Shown here: piece after piece, positions 26,011 through 40,297 of the stretch
Layout: the number at the start of each line of letters is the position of its first letter
Position numbering within the stretch: position 1 is the stretch's first letter
From: Stomorhina lunata
Lineage: Eukaryota; Arthropoda; Insecta; Diptera; Rhiniidae
DNA: 64,000 nucleotides
Direction: 5' to 3'
NCBI GenBank assembly: GCA_933228675.1
Contig: OW121743.1
Span: 85,584,938 to 85,648,937 of the forward strand
Translations under genes and position numbers: made by a program
Notes under the pieces: model-generated
The model's database searches: none
Told to the model about the DNA's origin: nothing
What the model saw: only the letters and a program-made list of their open reading frames with translations

Positions 26011-26755
26011 TAGGGAGTTTTTAATAAATTTAAATTGTTTTCCAAAATTCATAACTTTGATAGGAAATTTTTTATAAACTCTTTTTTTTTAGAGGAACTT
26101 TTTTAAAAACTACTTTAAATGTGCTACCCTTAATCCCTATAAACGTAACCCTACTGTCAGTATCTCCGATATGCTGCTGCTGTCGTCAATGTGTCGCCGA
26201 AAAAATAGTTTAAATTTAAAAATTGTAAACTTTAGAACGTAAGTAACAAAAATCATGAGAATTTTTCAAATCTATCAATTAAATATTTGTTATTATTAAA
26301 ATAAAAATAAAAGATTTTAGTCTTTAGAATCACATTTTTTTCAAATCTTTCCCCTCGTATGTACCTTGGCCCCAAAATCGATTTGCAGCCGATTTTAGGG
26401 GAATTTCGAAAACAAATAATAACAAATTACTCTATTTATCATATTAATACAAATAAAGTATGAGTAAATACTAAAGACGAGACATTCTCCCAAACGCCCA
26501 AATGAAGATAGACTGAACTGATTTAACACTTCTCGAACTTCTAAAATCACGACTGTCAAAAGCTTTTTTTAAATTCCTCCGATAAGATAGATACTTTAGA
26601 GTTTTTTTTTTGAGTAATGATGATGAGTGTGGAATGATGATCGTATTTTTTAAAAATATCTACAAATATTTGTCTGAATATTATTTGCTTTCTATTTTGA
26701 GGGGATTTTGTTATTTATTTATATTTTTCTATATATTGGAATATAAATTCGATTT
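26011..26755. other. Unique segment between two sister arrays
   Basis: About 745 bp of more complex DNA including 26100-26200 (GC-richer, CTGCTGCTGTCGTCAATG) and 26340-26400. It is bounded on both sides by near-identical 31-bp monomers. No gene is recognisable; the 60-codon frame at 26610-26792 runs into the array. Confidence 0.5.
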
Positions 26756-28145
26756 TTATAAGAAATTTTTCAAAAATTTCCTATTTTTATAGGAATTTTT
26801 TTTCAAAAATTTCCTATTTTTATAGGAAATTTTTCAAAAAATTTCCTATTTTTATAGGAAATTTTTCAAAAATTTCCTATTTTTATAGGAAATTTTTCAA
26901 AAATTTCCTATTTTTATAGGAAATTTTTCAAAAATTTCCTATTTTTATAGGAAATTTTTCAAAAATTTCCTATTTTTATAGGAAATTTTTCAAAAATTTC
27001 CTATTTTTATAGGAAATTTTTCAAAAATTTCCTATTTTTATAGGAAATTTTTCAAAAATTTCCTATTTTTATAGGAAATTTTTCAAAAATGTCCTATTTT
27101 TATAGGAAATTTTTCAAAAATGTCCTTTTTTTATAGGAAATTTTTCAAAAATTTCCTATTTTTATAGGAAATTTTTCAAAAATTTCCTATTTTTATAGGA
27201 AATTTTTCAAAAATTTCCTATTTTTATAGGAAATTTTTCAAAAATTTCCTATTTTTATAGGAAATTTTTCAAAAATTTCCTATTTTTATAGGAAATTTTT
27301 CAAAAATTTCCTATTTTTATAGGAAATTTTTCAAAAATTTCCTATTTTTATAGGAAATTTTTCAAAAATTTCCTATTTTTATAGGAAATTTTTCAAAAAT
27401 TTCCTATTTTTATAGGAAATTTTTCAAAAATTTCCTATTTTTATAGGAAATTTTTCAAAAATTTCCTATTTTTATAGGAAATTTTTCAAAAATTTCCTAT
27501 TTTTATAGGAAATTTTTCAAAAATTTCCTATTTTTATAGGAAATTTTTCAAAAATTTCCTATTTTTATAGGAAATTTTTCAAAAATTTCCTATTTTTATA
27601 GGAAATTTTTCAAAAATTTCCTATTTTTATAGGAAATTTTTCAAAAATTTCCTATTTTTATAGGAAATTTTTCAAAAATGTCCTATTTTTATAGGAAATT
27701 TTTCAAAAATGTCCTTTTTTTATAGGAAATTTTTCAAAAATTTCCTATTTTTATAGGAAAATTTTCAAAAATTTCCTATTTTTATAGGAAATTTTTCAAA
27801 AATTTCCTATTTTTATAGGAAATTTTTCAAAAATTTCCTATTTTTATAGGAAATTTTTCAAAAATTTCCTATTTTTATAGGAAATTTTTCAAAAATTTCC
27901 TATTTTTATAGGAAATTTTTCAAAAATTTCCTATTTTTATAGGAAATTTTTCAAAAATTTCCTATTTTTATAGGAAATTTTTCAAAAATTTCCTATTTTT
28001 ATAGGAAATTTTTCAAAAATTTCCTATTTTTATAGGAAATTTTTCAAAAATTTCCTATTTTTATAGGAAATTTTTCAAAATTGTCCTATTTTTATAGGAA
28101 ATTTTTCAAAATTTTCCTATTTTGATAGGAAATTTTTCAACTTTC
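26756..28145. repeat. 31-bp minisatellite array with palindromic monomer
   Basis: About 44 monomers of 31 bp, nearly all identical. Within each monomer TAGGAAATTTTT and AAAAATTTCCTA are exact reverse complements around a single C. CCTAT-TTTT-ATAGG is a second palindrome, so the whole monomer is dyad-symmetric. A pair of rare GTCC variants occurs twice, 589 bp apart (27091 and 27122; 27680 and 27711). Confidence 0.97.
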
Positions 28146-29235
28146 CTTTTTTATAATGTTTATTTTAAACAAAGCTTTTTTATTTTAAGTTCATCTTTTC
28201 TATATTAAGTTCATCAATCTATTTTATCTCATATGTTTCTTTGCCTAAAAAGCTTCTTTCTTTGTTTGCATAATTTTTAGAAAATCACCTTAATTTTTCG
28301 AATAAATAATTTAAATAGAATCAATATCGATTTCTTGCCTTGTCTTACCTAAAAAGCTGCCGTCATATGATTCAAAACAATTTCATTGAAAAGATTTAAG
28401 AGAGATTAAAAATTGAAATAAAAATAAATGAAGACAATAAATGAATCAAATGATAAATGAAAAAATGTAGATAATATTTTCATATAACCCATTAAGGGCA
28501 AAAATAATTAAACTCGATGTAAAAAATTCAAAATCAATTGAAAATTGTAGGAGCTTTTTCTGAATTAAGCTTTGTCTGAATAAATGATGTAACTGATAAA
28601 GTTATAACCACTCATTAGTTTAGTTTTTGAAATTTTGTTATCAATATTTAAATTCGCCTCACAAACGCTTAATAAAGAAACGTCTTTTAAATAATAGATC
28701 TTATAAATAGAAAATAATTTTTAAAAAATAATAACAAATTTGTTTTAGGATTTTTAAATGTTCAGTAAATAAATGAGGTATTGTAGATATTTTATTTATG
28801 TCTAATAACAAAAAAAAAACACGAAAAACAACTAAAAGCTTGGTATCAAATAAGTATTTTATATAACAAATTTTTTATTTTATTACTAATTAGTTATTGT
28901 TCTGTTTACACATACAAATTCAAGAGTCATTAGTTATTTAAAGATTTAAATGAAATTTGAAACCTTTAAAATTTTATTTGAAACCTTTAGAATTTAATTT
29001 CATTCTATATTTACTTTCTATTCATTTTACAGCCGCCATTGAAGAACGTCGCAGTTACATTTTTGTAAATGAAAAGCAATAAAATTTTTAAATTTCAAAT
29101 TTCATCACACTTTGATGCCGTAATTAGGTTCAGAAAATGGCACGTACTTTCAGATAATCGAAATTTTTTACAATTTGAAAACTTGAGTTGAACGAAAAAT
29201 AAATCAAGTTGTTAACAAAAATGGCGCTAAACGCA
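28146..29235. other. Spacer, no recognisable gene
   Basis: AT-rich with ordinary complexity. I see no long frame, RNA gene or repeat element. Confidence 0.45.
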
Positions 29236-31010
29236 AAAAAAAACATTATAGAAAAATTTTTTTTACGAAAAATTTTCTATCGAAAAATTTTTTTACAGAA
29301 AGAAAAATTTTCTAAAGAACATTTTTTTTACGAAAAATTTTCTATAAAAAAATTTTTTTAACAAAAATTTTCTATAGAAAAATTTTTTAACGAAAAATTT
29401 TTACAACGAAAAATTTTCTAAAGAAAATATTTTTAACTTATATTTGTTCTATAGAAAATTTTTTTAACGAAAAATTTTTATATAAAAATTTTTTTAACAA
29501 AAAATTTTCTATAGAAAAATTTTTTAACGAAAAATTTTGTATACAAAAATTTTTTTAATGAAAAAATTTCTATAGAAAAATTTTTTTAACGAAAAATTTT
29601 CTATAGAAAAATGTTTTTAACCGAAAAATTTTCTATAGAAAAATTTAGTATACAAAAATTTTTTTTACGAAAAATTTTCTAAAAAAAAATTTTTTTAACG
29701 AAAAATTTTCTATAAAAAAATTTTTTTAACGATAAATTTTCTATAGAAAATTTTTTTTAACGAAAAATTTTCTATAGAAAATTTTTTTTAACGAAAAATT
29801 TTCTATAGAAATTTTTTTTTAAAGAAAAATTTTCTATAGAAATTTTTTTTTAACGAAAAATTTCTATATAAAATGCTTTTTCAGGAAAAATTTTCTAAAG
29901 AAAATTCTTTTTCACGAAAAATTTTCTAAAGAAAATTCTTTTTAACGAAAAATTTTCTGTAGAAAATTCTTTTTAACGAAAAATTTTCTGTAGAAAATTC
30001 TTTTTAACGAAAAATTTTCTATAGAAAATTCTTTTTAACGAAAAATTTTCTATACAAAATTCTTTTTAAAATTTTCTATAGAAAATTCTTTTTAACGAAA
30101 AATTTTCTATAGAAAATTCTTTTTAACGAAAAACTTTCTATAGCAAATTCTTTTTTAACGAAAAATTTTCTATATAAAATGCTTTTTCGCGAAAAATTTT
30201 CTATAGAAAATTCTTTTTAACGAAAAATTTTCTATAGAAAATTCTTTTTAACGAAAACTTTTCTACAGAAAATTTTTTTAACGAAAATTTTTTACAGAAA
30301 AATTTTCTATACAAAAAAAATTTTAACGAAAAATTTTCTATAGAAACATTTTTTAACGAAAAAAAATTCTTATTGAAAAATTTTTGTAACGAAAATTTTC
30401 TATAGAAACATTTTTTTTAACGAAAAATTTTGTATTAAAAAATTTTTTTGGATAAAAAAATTTTTTAACGGATAATTTTCTATAGAAAATTTTTTAACGA
30501 AAAATTTTCTAAAGAAAAATTTTTTAACGAAAAATTTTCTGTAGACAAAATTTTTATATCGAAAAATTTTATAGAGAAAAATTTGTATATCGCAAAATTT
30601 TTTGTAGAATAATTTTTTTAATAGTCAAAATTTTTATATCGAAAAATTTTCTGTAGAATTTTATATCGAAAAAATTTTTTGTAGAATTTTATATCGAAAA
30701 ATTTTCGAAAAAAAATTTTTATTGGAAAATTTTCGAAAAAAAAATTTTGTTTTGAAAATTTTTCTAAAAAAAAATTTTATATTGAAAAATTTTCTAAAAA
30801 AAATTTTATATCAAACAATTTTCTATAGAAAATTTTTATATTGAAAAATTTTCTATAGAAAAATTCTTGTATCGAAAAATTTACTATAGAAAAATGTTTA
30901 TATCGAAAAATTTTCTACAGAAAAATTTTTTTATCGAAAAATTTTCTATAGAAAAATTTTTATATTGAAAAATTTTGTTTAAAAAAATTTGTATATAATT
31001 TTTTTATTTC
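29236..31010. repeat. 31-bp minisatellite array (AACGAAAAATTTTC type)
   Basis: Monomer halves are TTTTTAACGAAAAATTTT and CTATAGAAAATTC, with copies most regular at 29880-30250. From about 30540 to 30990 monomers change to the ATATCGAAAAATTTTC type that dominates the next array at 32350. Confidence 0.94.
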
Positions 31011-32349
31011 CAAAAATTTAATTTCTATTCATTATTTGTAAAATAAAAAATACGGTTCCCCTGATAGTGTAAAACTTTTGTTTGACATTAAAAAGTAGCA
31101 CTTTTTTATCAATCAGACCAATTTCTTTGGATATAAAAATTGTTCAACAAGATAAAATATAAGTTTTGCTACCAACAACAAAATTTTTTGATTTTAAACA
31201 AATTGATAAAATTAGTTATCAATTAACAAAAAACACCCAGCAAACAATTTGAAGCTAAATTTATTTTTTCTATTTTAGACGTAAAACCAGTCAAAAAAAT
31301 TTCAAATGTCTTTAAAAATATTAGGTTCTTTAAACGTTTTATGATAAGTAATAAAATATAATGCGCTTGCGTAAAAAAGTCAGCGCCCTCTAAAGGGTTA
31401 AAAACGCGCCAGAACTACAGAATCTAATCTTCGGCAGAATTTTTGTTTATAAAATTTGAGATAAAAGAATATGAAAATAAATTAAGAAAAATGAAAACAA
31501 ATTTCAACACCAAAAATATTCTAAAGTAATTTAGATTATCAATCATCCTACGATTTATCTGGTCAACTTCACAAATAACACCAATAATCAATAAGACTTT
31601 ACGAAATTGCGCACTTTGTTGAAATAATAGGAAATGACAATTCAATTTTTTACTTGAAAGATAAAAAAATGACGCGGTCCAAAGGTGGTAAGTGGAACAT
31701 CATATGATGTTTTTTATACATTTTGAATCCAACGTATGTATTTGTATTATTTGTAGATCGTTGTGCGAAAAAAAATCGTTCTGAAAAGTGATTCCCCCCT
31801 GAAGAAAAGTTTCTTCCATCTGCATGCGTCAAGGCATTCCATTGCCCAACGATAATAAATTTTGTTGTTCTGATAATGTTTTGCGATTATCGATATTTTT
31901 GTTTTCTAACACCTATTTTTAAATTTAACCAATTGAGCCAGTTCTTTCTTATTTGTGCTTAATCATTTTCTAAATAGTCTCAGCCATCACACGCCTCTAG
32001 AAAAAAATTCAAATCTTACGTGTACAAAAGGGCCGAAGAGGTACTTAACTGATTAAGCGAATGAGTAAGAAATATTTTCAGTTTTTATAGTTTTTCAAAT
32101 CATTTAACTAATCAGTTATTTTAGAAAAATATAGGTATTTATAGTATAAGTTCGACAGAATTTTTAGAACCATAAAATATCATTGTTATCAGCTATGGAC
32201 AATTAATGAAAGTTTCAGATGAAATCGTTGGAGATTATAAAGTTCTACGAATTGAATTTGTAATAAGAAATTGGTTTTATAAGAAAGTAATACCTCCTAT
32301 AATATTTTTATATGAAATTTTTTTATAAATAATTTACTCAAGTAAGACT
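31011..32349. other. Unique segment between related arrays
   Basis: 1.3 kb of non-repetitive AT-rich DNA flanked on both sides by ATATCGAAAAATTTTC-type monomers. It includes frames at 31424-31645 and 31650-31832 (minus) without recognisable domains. Confidence 0.45.
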
Positions 32350-33560
32350 AAAATTATATCGAAAAATTTTCTATAGAAAAATTTTTATATCGAAAAATTT
32401 TCTATAGAAAAATTTTAATATCGAAAAATTTTCTATAGAAAAATTTTAATATCGAAAAATTTTCTATAGAAAAATTTTAATATCGAAAAATTTTCTATAG
32501 AAAAATTTTTATATCGAAAAATTTTCTATAGGAAAATTTTTATATCGAAAAATTTTCTATAGAAAAATTTTTATATCGAAAAATTTTCTATAGAAAATTT
32601 TTTATATCGAAAAATTTTCTATAGAAAAATTTTTATATCGAAAAATTTTCTATAGAAAAATTTTTATATCGAAAAATTTTCTATAGAAAAATTTTTATAT
32701 CGAAAAATTTTCTATAGAAAAATTTTTATATCGAAAAATTTTCTATAGAAAAATTTTTATATCGAAAAATTTTCTATAGAAAAATTTTTATATCGAAAAA
32801 TTTTCTATAGAACAATTTTTATATCGAAAAATTTTCTATAGAAACATTTTTATATCGAAGAATTTTCTATAGAAAAATGTTTATGTCGAAAAATTTTCTA
32901 CAGCAAAAAATTTTATATAGAAAGATTCTCTATAGAAAATTTTTGTATAGAAAAATTTTTATATCGAAAAATTTTGTATAGATAAATTTTTATGTCGAAG
33001 AATTTTCTATAGAAAAATGTTTATGTCGAAAAAATTTCTACAGCAAAAAATTTTATATAGAAAGATTCTCTATAGAAAATTTTTGTATAGAAATATTTTT
33101 ATATCGAAAAAATTTTATATAGAAAATTTTTTTTTATAGAAAAATTTTTATAGAAAAATTTTTTTAACGAATAATTTTCTAAAGAAACATTTTTTTTACA
33201 TAAAATTTTCTGTAGACAAATTTTTTTAATATAAAATTTTCTATAAAAAACAAAAATTATAGAAATTTTTATATAAAAATACTTTCAATAGAAAAATTGT
33301 TGTTTTTTTTTCAAAAAAAAATTATATCGAATAGAAAAATTTTTTATGGAAAAATTTTCTATAGAAAAATTTTCAAAAGTTTTTAAAAAACTTTTTGTAT
33401 CGAAAAATTTTTTATAGAATTTTTTTTTTAAGGAAAGGGATTATACCAAAAAAATTACCTTAGAAAAATTTTAAGATCAAACAATTTTCTATGGAAAATT
33501 TTTACATCAAAAGATTTTGTATTCAAATATTTTTATATCAAAACTTTTTTTAGAAATTTT
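32350..33560 (+). repeat. 31-bp minisatellite array (ATATCGAAAAATTTTC type, forward)
   Basis: Monomers with ATATCGAAAAATTTTC then CTATAGAAAAATTTT are almost perfect from 32350 to 32860. After 32900 copies decay, including a longer duplicated block (32861-32960 resembling 32999-33095), and grade into the inverted array. Confidence 0.95.
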
Positions 33561-35455
33561 TTATCAAATAATTTTTATATATAAAATTGTTCGATAAAAA
33601 AATGTTTCTATGGAAAAAATTTTTCGACATAAACATTTTTCTATGGAAAAAAATTTTCTATAGAAAATGTTTCTATAGAAAATTTTTCTATATAAAAATG
33701 TTTCTATGGAAAATTTTTTGATATACAATTTTTTCTATAGAAAAATTTTCGATATAAAAATTTGTTATAGAAAATTTTTCTACATATAAAAATTTTTTTA
33801 TACAAAATTTTTTATACCGAATATTTTCGATATAAAAAATTTTCTATTGAAAATTTTTCGATATAAAAATTTTTCTATAGAAAATTATTTATAGAAAATT
33901 TTTTGATATGAACATTTTTCTTCAAAAATTTTTCAATATAAAAATTTTTCTATAGAAAATATTTCGATATAAAACTTTTCTATTAAAATTTTTCGATATA
34001 AAAATTTTTTTCGATATAAAAAATTTTCGAAAGAAAAACATTTCTTTAGAAAATTTTGTTATATAAAATTTTTTCTTTGGAAAACATTTGTAGATATAAA
34101 AATTTTTCTATGGAAAATTTTTCGAAATAAAAATTTTTCTAAAGAAAATTTTTCGATATAAAAATTTTTCTATAGAAAATTTTTCGATATAAAAATTTTT
34201 CTATAGAAAATTTTTCGATATAAAAATTTTTCTATAGAAAATTTTTCGATATAAAAATTTTTCTATAGAAAATTTTTCGATATAAAAATTTTTCTATAGA
34301 AAATTTTTCGATATAAAAATTTTTCTATAGAAAATTTTTCTATATAAAAATTTTTCTATAGAAAATTTTTCGATATAAAAATTTTTCTATAGAAAATTTT
34401 TCGATATAAAAACTTTTCTATAGAAAATTTTTCGATATAAAAATTTTTCTATAGAAAATTTTTCGATATAAAAATTTTTCTATAGAAAATTTTTCGATAT
34501 AAAAATTTTTCTATAGAAAATTTTTCGATATAAAAATTTTTCTATAGAAAATTTTTCGATATAAAAATTTCTCTATAAAATATTTCGATATAAAAATTTT
34601 TCTATAGAAAATTTTTCGATATAAAAATTTTTCTATAGAAAATTTTTCGATATAAAATTTTTTCTATAGAAAATTTTTCGATATAAAAATTTTTCGATAT
34701 AAAAATTTTTCTATAGAAAATTTTTCGATATAAAAATTTTTCTATAGAAAATTTTTCGATATAAAAATTTTTCTATAGAAAATTTTTTGATATAAAAATT
34801 TTTCTATAGAAAATTTTTCGATATAAAAATTTTTCTATAGAATATTTTTCGATATAAAAATTTGTCTATAGAAAATTTTTCGATATAAAAATTTTTCTAT
34901 AGAAAATTTTTCGATATAAAAATTTTTCTATAGAAAATTTTTCGATATAAAAATTTTTCTATAGAAAATTCTTCGATATAAAAATTTTTTTATACAAAAT
35001 TTTTCGATATAAAAATTTTTCTATAGGAAATTTTTCGATATAAACATTTTTCTTTAGATCATTTTTCGATATAAACATTTTCCAATAGAAAATTTTTCGA
35101 TATAAAAATTTTTCTATAGAAAATTTTTCGATATAAAAATTTTTAGATATAAAAATTTTTCTATAGAAAATGTTTCGATATAAACATTTTTCTATAGAAA
35201 ATTTTTCGATATAAACATTTTTCTATAGAAAATATTTAAATATAAAATTTTTCTACAAAAAAATTTTTCGATAAAATTTTTTTTTTTGAAGAAAATTTTT
35301 CTGAAGAAATCTTTTCTATAGAAAATTTTTCGATATAAAAATTGTTCTATAGAAAATTTGTCAATATAAAAATTTTTCTATAAAAAGTTTTTCGATACAT
35401 GCATTTTTCTAAGGGAAATTTTTAGATATAAGAATTTTTCTATGAAAACGTTTAC
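33561..35455 (-). repeat. 31-bp minisatellite array, inverted orientation of the previous one
   Basis: The monomer contains TTTTTCGATATAAAAATTTT and CTATAGAAAA. Its 31-bp consensus is the exact reverse complement, up to rotation, of the monomer at 32350-32860. The best copies are at 34140-34560 and 34690-34970. Confidence 0.95.
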
Positions 35456-36689
35456 CATAAAAAATCGTGAATTTTGTTACCTAGTGTTATTGTTATGCAT
35501 CATTACAATGATTTCAGACAAATATTAAACGAGATAAGAAACTCCAATAAACATGACAATATGTCAACATCATCACTTTACATCTCGAACGAAATCGATT
35601 ACAAATTTTTCAATATTTCCTAATGTCTATTTGAACAACAACAAAAAAGAATTAAATATTTATGTACAAATATAACAAACAAAGAAGATCTTCCTTCCAG
35701 CAACAGACATTGTTGGACTTCACCTTTCGCAAATATTCTTATCAATTCGAGACTATTTTTAAAAAGACATCAGATGAATGGGAAAGTACAAGACGCGACT
35801 CATCCGTCGAGTCAACGCACATTAAGAAATTAAAATAATGACGATTTTACTGACATTGTAACAAACGCAGACAGACAGACACATTACTTAGTAATGATTA
35901 CTTACATTTGAATGTAAATAAATGAGTAAATGAGAGTTTCTTCCGTAATGGAGAAATCAAGTAAATGGATGCAATCGTTTAAATCGTATTAGGCAAGAGG
36001 AGATACCCATATTCAGACGTTTTATCTGTCGTTGGCTCCATATATTGATATATCTTTATTGATTGTATTGACTATTGACTTTTAGTCATTGCAGTTACAG
36101 ATAGAGATAGAAATTGTGTTTTTTTTCTGTTTGTTGGAATTATGTTGCACAATGTTTAAGGAAACGACAGAATTTTAAGTAAATAAATACAAATCTTCTT
36201 ATTATACGATCAAGAACGACAGTGAGATAAGCTAAATTTATTAACAAGTTGAGGTTTCTAAATTTCATCATCTTATGGCCGCAAACTTCAGAGGTTATTG
36301 AATGATGGCTATCCAAAAATGCTGTTAATAAGGTTAATTTTGAAACCCATAACAACGAAAAAGTCAAACACTGTCAGAAAATGAGCGATAATAGTTCGGT
36401 TATAGACCTATGCTGATGTAGGGTATAAATATAATATTTGCGCTTATTTTTCTTAATATGATTGATACGTATCTTATGATTTCATGATATCGTTATATAA
36501 ACAAGAACAACAAATACAATTTCCTCAAACAACAAACGATACTTTAAAAATATTTAATAAAAAAAAATAAACCTGGATCAACAGACAGATACAAAAACAT
36601 CTAAATAAATAAACATTTAAAGAAACATATGAAAAAATGCGATTCGAAACTCAGATATTAAAAGCGGATGCTCTAGGCAAATAAAATAA
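35456..36689. other. Spacer, no recognisable gene
   Basis: Moderately complex AT-rich DNA. The 75-codon minus frame at 36140-36367 has no recognisable domain. Confidence 0.45.
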
Positions 36690-39600
36690 AATTTTTTCTG
36701 TAGAAAAATTTTTAATGTGAAATTTTTTCTATAGAAAAATTTTCTATATGAAACATTTTTTATAGAGAAATTATCTGCATAAAATTTTTTCTGTAGAAAA
36801 ATTATCTATATAAAATTCTTTCCACAGAAAAATTTTCTATATAAAATTTTTTCTATAGAAAAAATGTCTATATAAATTTTTTTCTACAGAAAAAATTTCT
36901 ATCTAAAATTTTTTCTACAGAAAAACTTTCTATCTAAAATTTTTTCTACAGAAAAAGTTTTTATATAAAATTTTTTCTGTAGAAAAAATTTCTATATAAA
37001 ACTTTTTCTATAGAAAAAACTTCTATATAAAATTTTTCTATAGAAAAAACTTCTATATACAATTTTTTTCTATAGAATTTTTTCTATATAAAATTTTTTC
37101 TATATTTTTTCTACGTAAAATTTTTTTTTATAGAAAAAATTTCTATGCAAAATTTTTTCTATAGATAAAAATTTCAATGTAAAATTTTTATAGAAACATT
37201 TGCTATATAAAATTTTTTCTATAGAAAAATTTTCTATATGAATTTTTTTTATAGAAAAATTTTCTATGTGAAATTTATTCTATAGAAAAATTTCTATATA
37301 AACTTTTTTTATAGAAAAATTTTCTATATAAAATCTTTTAATAGAAAAATTTTTTTTTTAGAAAAAATTTCTATATAAAATTTTTTGTATGGAAAAATTT
37401 TCTTTATAACATTTTTCCTATCCAAAAATTTTCTTTATGAAATTTTTTCTATAGAAAAATTTTTTATATGAAATTGTTTTCTATAGAAAAAATTTTATAT
37501 AAAATTTTTTCTATAATAATATTTTCTATATAAAATTTTTTCTATAGAAACATTTTCTATATACAATTTTTTCTATAGAAAAAATTTCTAATTTTTTTTT
37601 CTATAAAAAAATGTCTATATAAAATTTTTTCTATAGAAAAAATTTCTATATAAAATTTTTTCTATAGAAAAAATTTTTATATAAAATTTTTTCAATAGAA
37701 AAAAATTTCTATATAAAATTTTTTCTATAGAAAAAAAGTCTATATAAAATTTTTTCTATAGAAAAAAAGTCTATATAAAATTTTTTCTATAGAAAAAATT
37801 TCTATATAAAATTTTTTCTATAGAAAAAATTTTTATATAAAATTTTTTCAATAGAAAAAAATTTCTATATAAAATTTTTTCTATAGAAAAAAATTCTATA
37901 TAAAATTTTTTCTATAGAAAAAATTTCTATATAAAATTTTTTCTATAGAAAAAATTTCTATATAAAATTTTTTCTATAGAAAAAATTTCTTTATAAAATT
38001 TTTTCTATAGAAAAAATTTCTTTATAAAATTTTTTCTATAGAAAAAATTTCTATATAAAATTTTTTCTATAGAAAAAATTTCCATATAAAATTTTTTCTA
38101 TAGAAAAAATTTCTATATAAAATTTTTTCTATAGAAAAAATTTCTATATAAAATTTTTTCTATAGAAAAAATTTCTATATAAAATTTTTTCTATAGAAAA
38201 AATTTCTATATAAAATTTTTTCTATAGAAAAAATTTCTATATAAAATTTTTTCTATAGAAAAAATTTCTATATAAAATTTTTTCTATAGAAAAAATTTCT
38301 ATATAAAATTTTTTCTATAGAAAAAATTTCTATATAAAATTTTTTCTATAGAAAAAATTTCTATATAAAATTTTTTCTATAGAAAAAATTTCTATATAAA
38401 ATTTTTTCTATAGAAAAAATTTCTATATAAAATTTTTTCTATAGAAAAAATTTCTATATAAAATTTTTTCTATAGAAAAAATTTCTATATAAAATTTTTT
38501 CTATAGAAAAAATTTCTATATAAAATTTTTTCTATAGAAAAAATTTCTATATAAAATTTTTTCTATAGAAAAAATTTCTATATAAAATTTTTTCTATAGA
38601 AAAAATTTCTATATAAAATTTTTTCTATAGAAAAAATTTCTATATAAAATTTTTTCTATAGAAAAAATTTCTATATAAAATTTTTTCTATAGAAAAAATT
38701 TCTATATAAAATTTTTTCTATAGAAAAAATTTCTATATAAAATTTTTTCTATAGAAAAAATTTCTTTATAAAATTTTTTCTATAGAAAAAATTTCTATAT
38801 AAAATTTTTTCTATAGAAAAAATTTCCATATAAAATTTTTTCTATAGAAAAAATTTCTATATAAAATTTTTTCTATAGAAAAAATTTCTATATAAAATTT
38901 TTTCTATAGAAAAAATTTCTATATAAAATTTTTTCTATAGAAAAAATTTCTATATAAAATTTTTTCTATAGAAAAAATTTCTATATAAAATTTTTTCTAT
39001 AGCAAAAATTTCTATATAAAATTTTTTCTATAGAAAAAATTTCCATATAAAATTTTTTCTATAGAAAAAATTTCCATATAAAATTTTTTCTATAGAAAAA
39101 ATTTCTATATAAAATTTTTTCTATAGAAAAATTTTCTATATAAAATTTTTTCTATAGAAAAAAATTCTATATAAAATTTTTTCTATAGAAAAAATTTCTA
39201 TATAAAATTTTTTCTATAGAAAAAATTTCTATATAAAATTTTTTCTATAGAAAAAATTTCTATATAAAATTTTTTCTATAGAAAAAATTTCTATATAAAA
39301 TTTTTTCTATAGAAAAAATTTCTATATAAAATTTTTTCTATAGAAAAAATTTCTATATAAAATTTTTTCTATAGAAAAAATTTCTATATAAAATATTTTC
39401 TATAGAAAAAATTTCTATATAAAATTTTTTCTATAGAAAAAATTTCTATATAAAATTTTTTCTATAGAAAAAATTTCTATATAAAATTTTTTCTATAGAA
39501 AAAATTTCTATATAAAATTTTTTCTATAGAAAAAATTTCTATATAAAATTTTTTCTATAGAAAAAATTTCTATATAAAATTTTTTCTATAGAAAAAATTT

Positions 39601-40099
39601 CTATATAAAATTTTTTCTATAGAAAAAATTTCTATATAAAATTTTTTCTATAGAAAAAATTTCTATATAAAATTTTTTCTATAGAAAAAATTTCTATATA
39701 AAATTTTTTCTATAGAAAAAATTTCTATATAAAATTTTTTCTATAGAAAAAATTTCTATATAAAATTTTTTCTATAGAAAAAATTTCTATATAAAATTTT
39801 TTCTATAGAAAAAATTTCTATATAAAATTTTTTCTATAGAAAAAATTTCTATATAAAATTTTTTCTATAGAAAAAATTTCTATATAAAATTTTTTCTATA
39901 GAAAAAATTTCTATATAAAATTTTTTCTATAGAAAAAATTTCTATATAAAATTTTTTCTATAGAAAAAATTTCTATATAAAATTTTTTCTATAGAAAAAT
40001 TTCTATATAAAATTTTTTCTATAGAAAAAATTTCTATACAAAATTTTTTCTATAGAAAAAATTTCTATATAGAAATTTTTTTTATAGAAAAAATTTTTT
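36690..40099. repeat. Large 31-bp minisatellite array, left block
   Basis: Monomer halves are CTATATAAAATTTTTT and CTATAGAAAAAATTT. It is extremely homogeneous from 37900 to 40020, with decayed left fringe from 36690. The ordered variants CTTTATA, CTATATA and CCATATA at 38020, 38051 and 38082 recur at 38764, 38795 and 38826, exactly 744 bp (24 monomers) away. The array is interrupted at 40100 by a Penelope-like element. Confidence 0.97.
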
Positions 40100-40297
40100 T
40101 CAAAAAATAAAAAATTAGTCGGGATGTAAATATTATTCAAAAAGAAGTGTATTTGCATTTGATCCCAAACCTGTTACATTTATTTATTAATGTAGCCGTC
40201 GGCTACTATATGCAGAATGCTGTGAAGCTGGTTTATGAACATAATTCTTAATAGTTATGTTTGTAAATTTAGTAATAATGCGAGGTTTTCGATCTGT

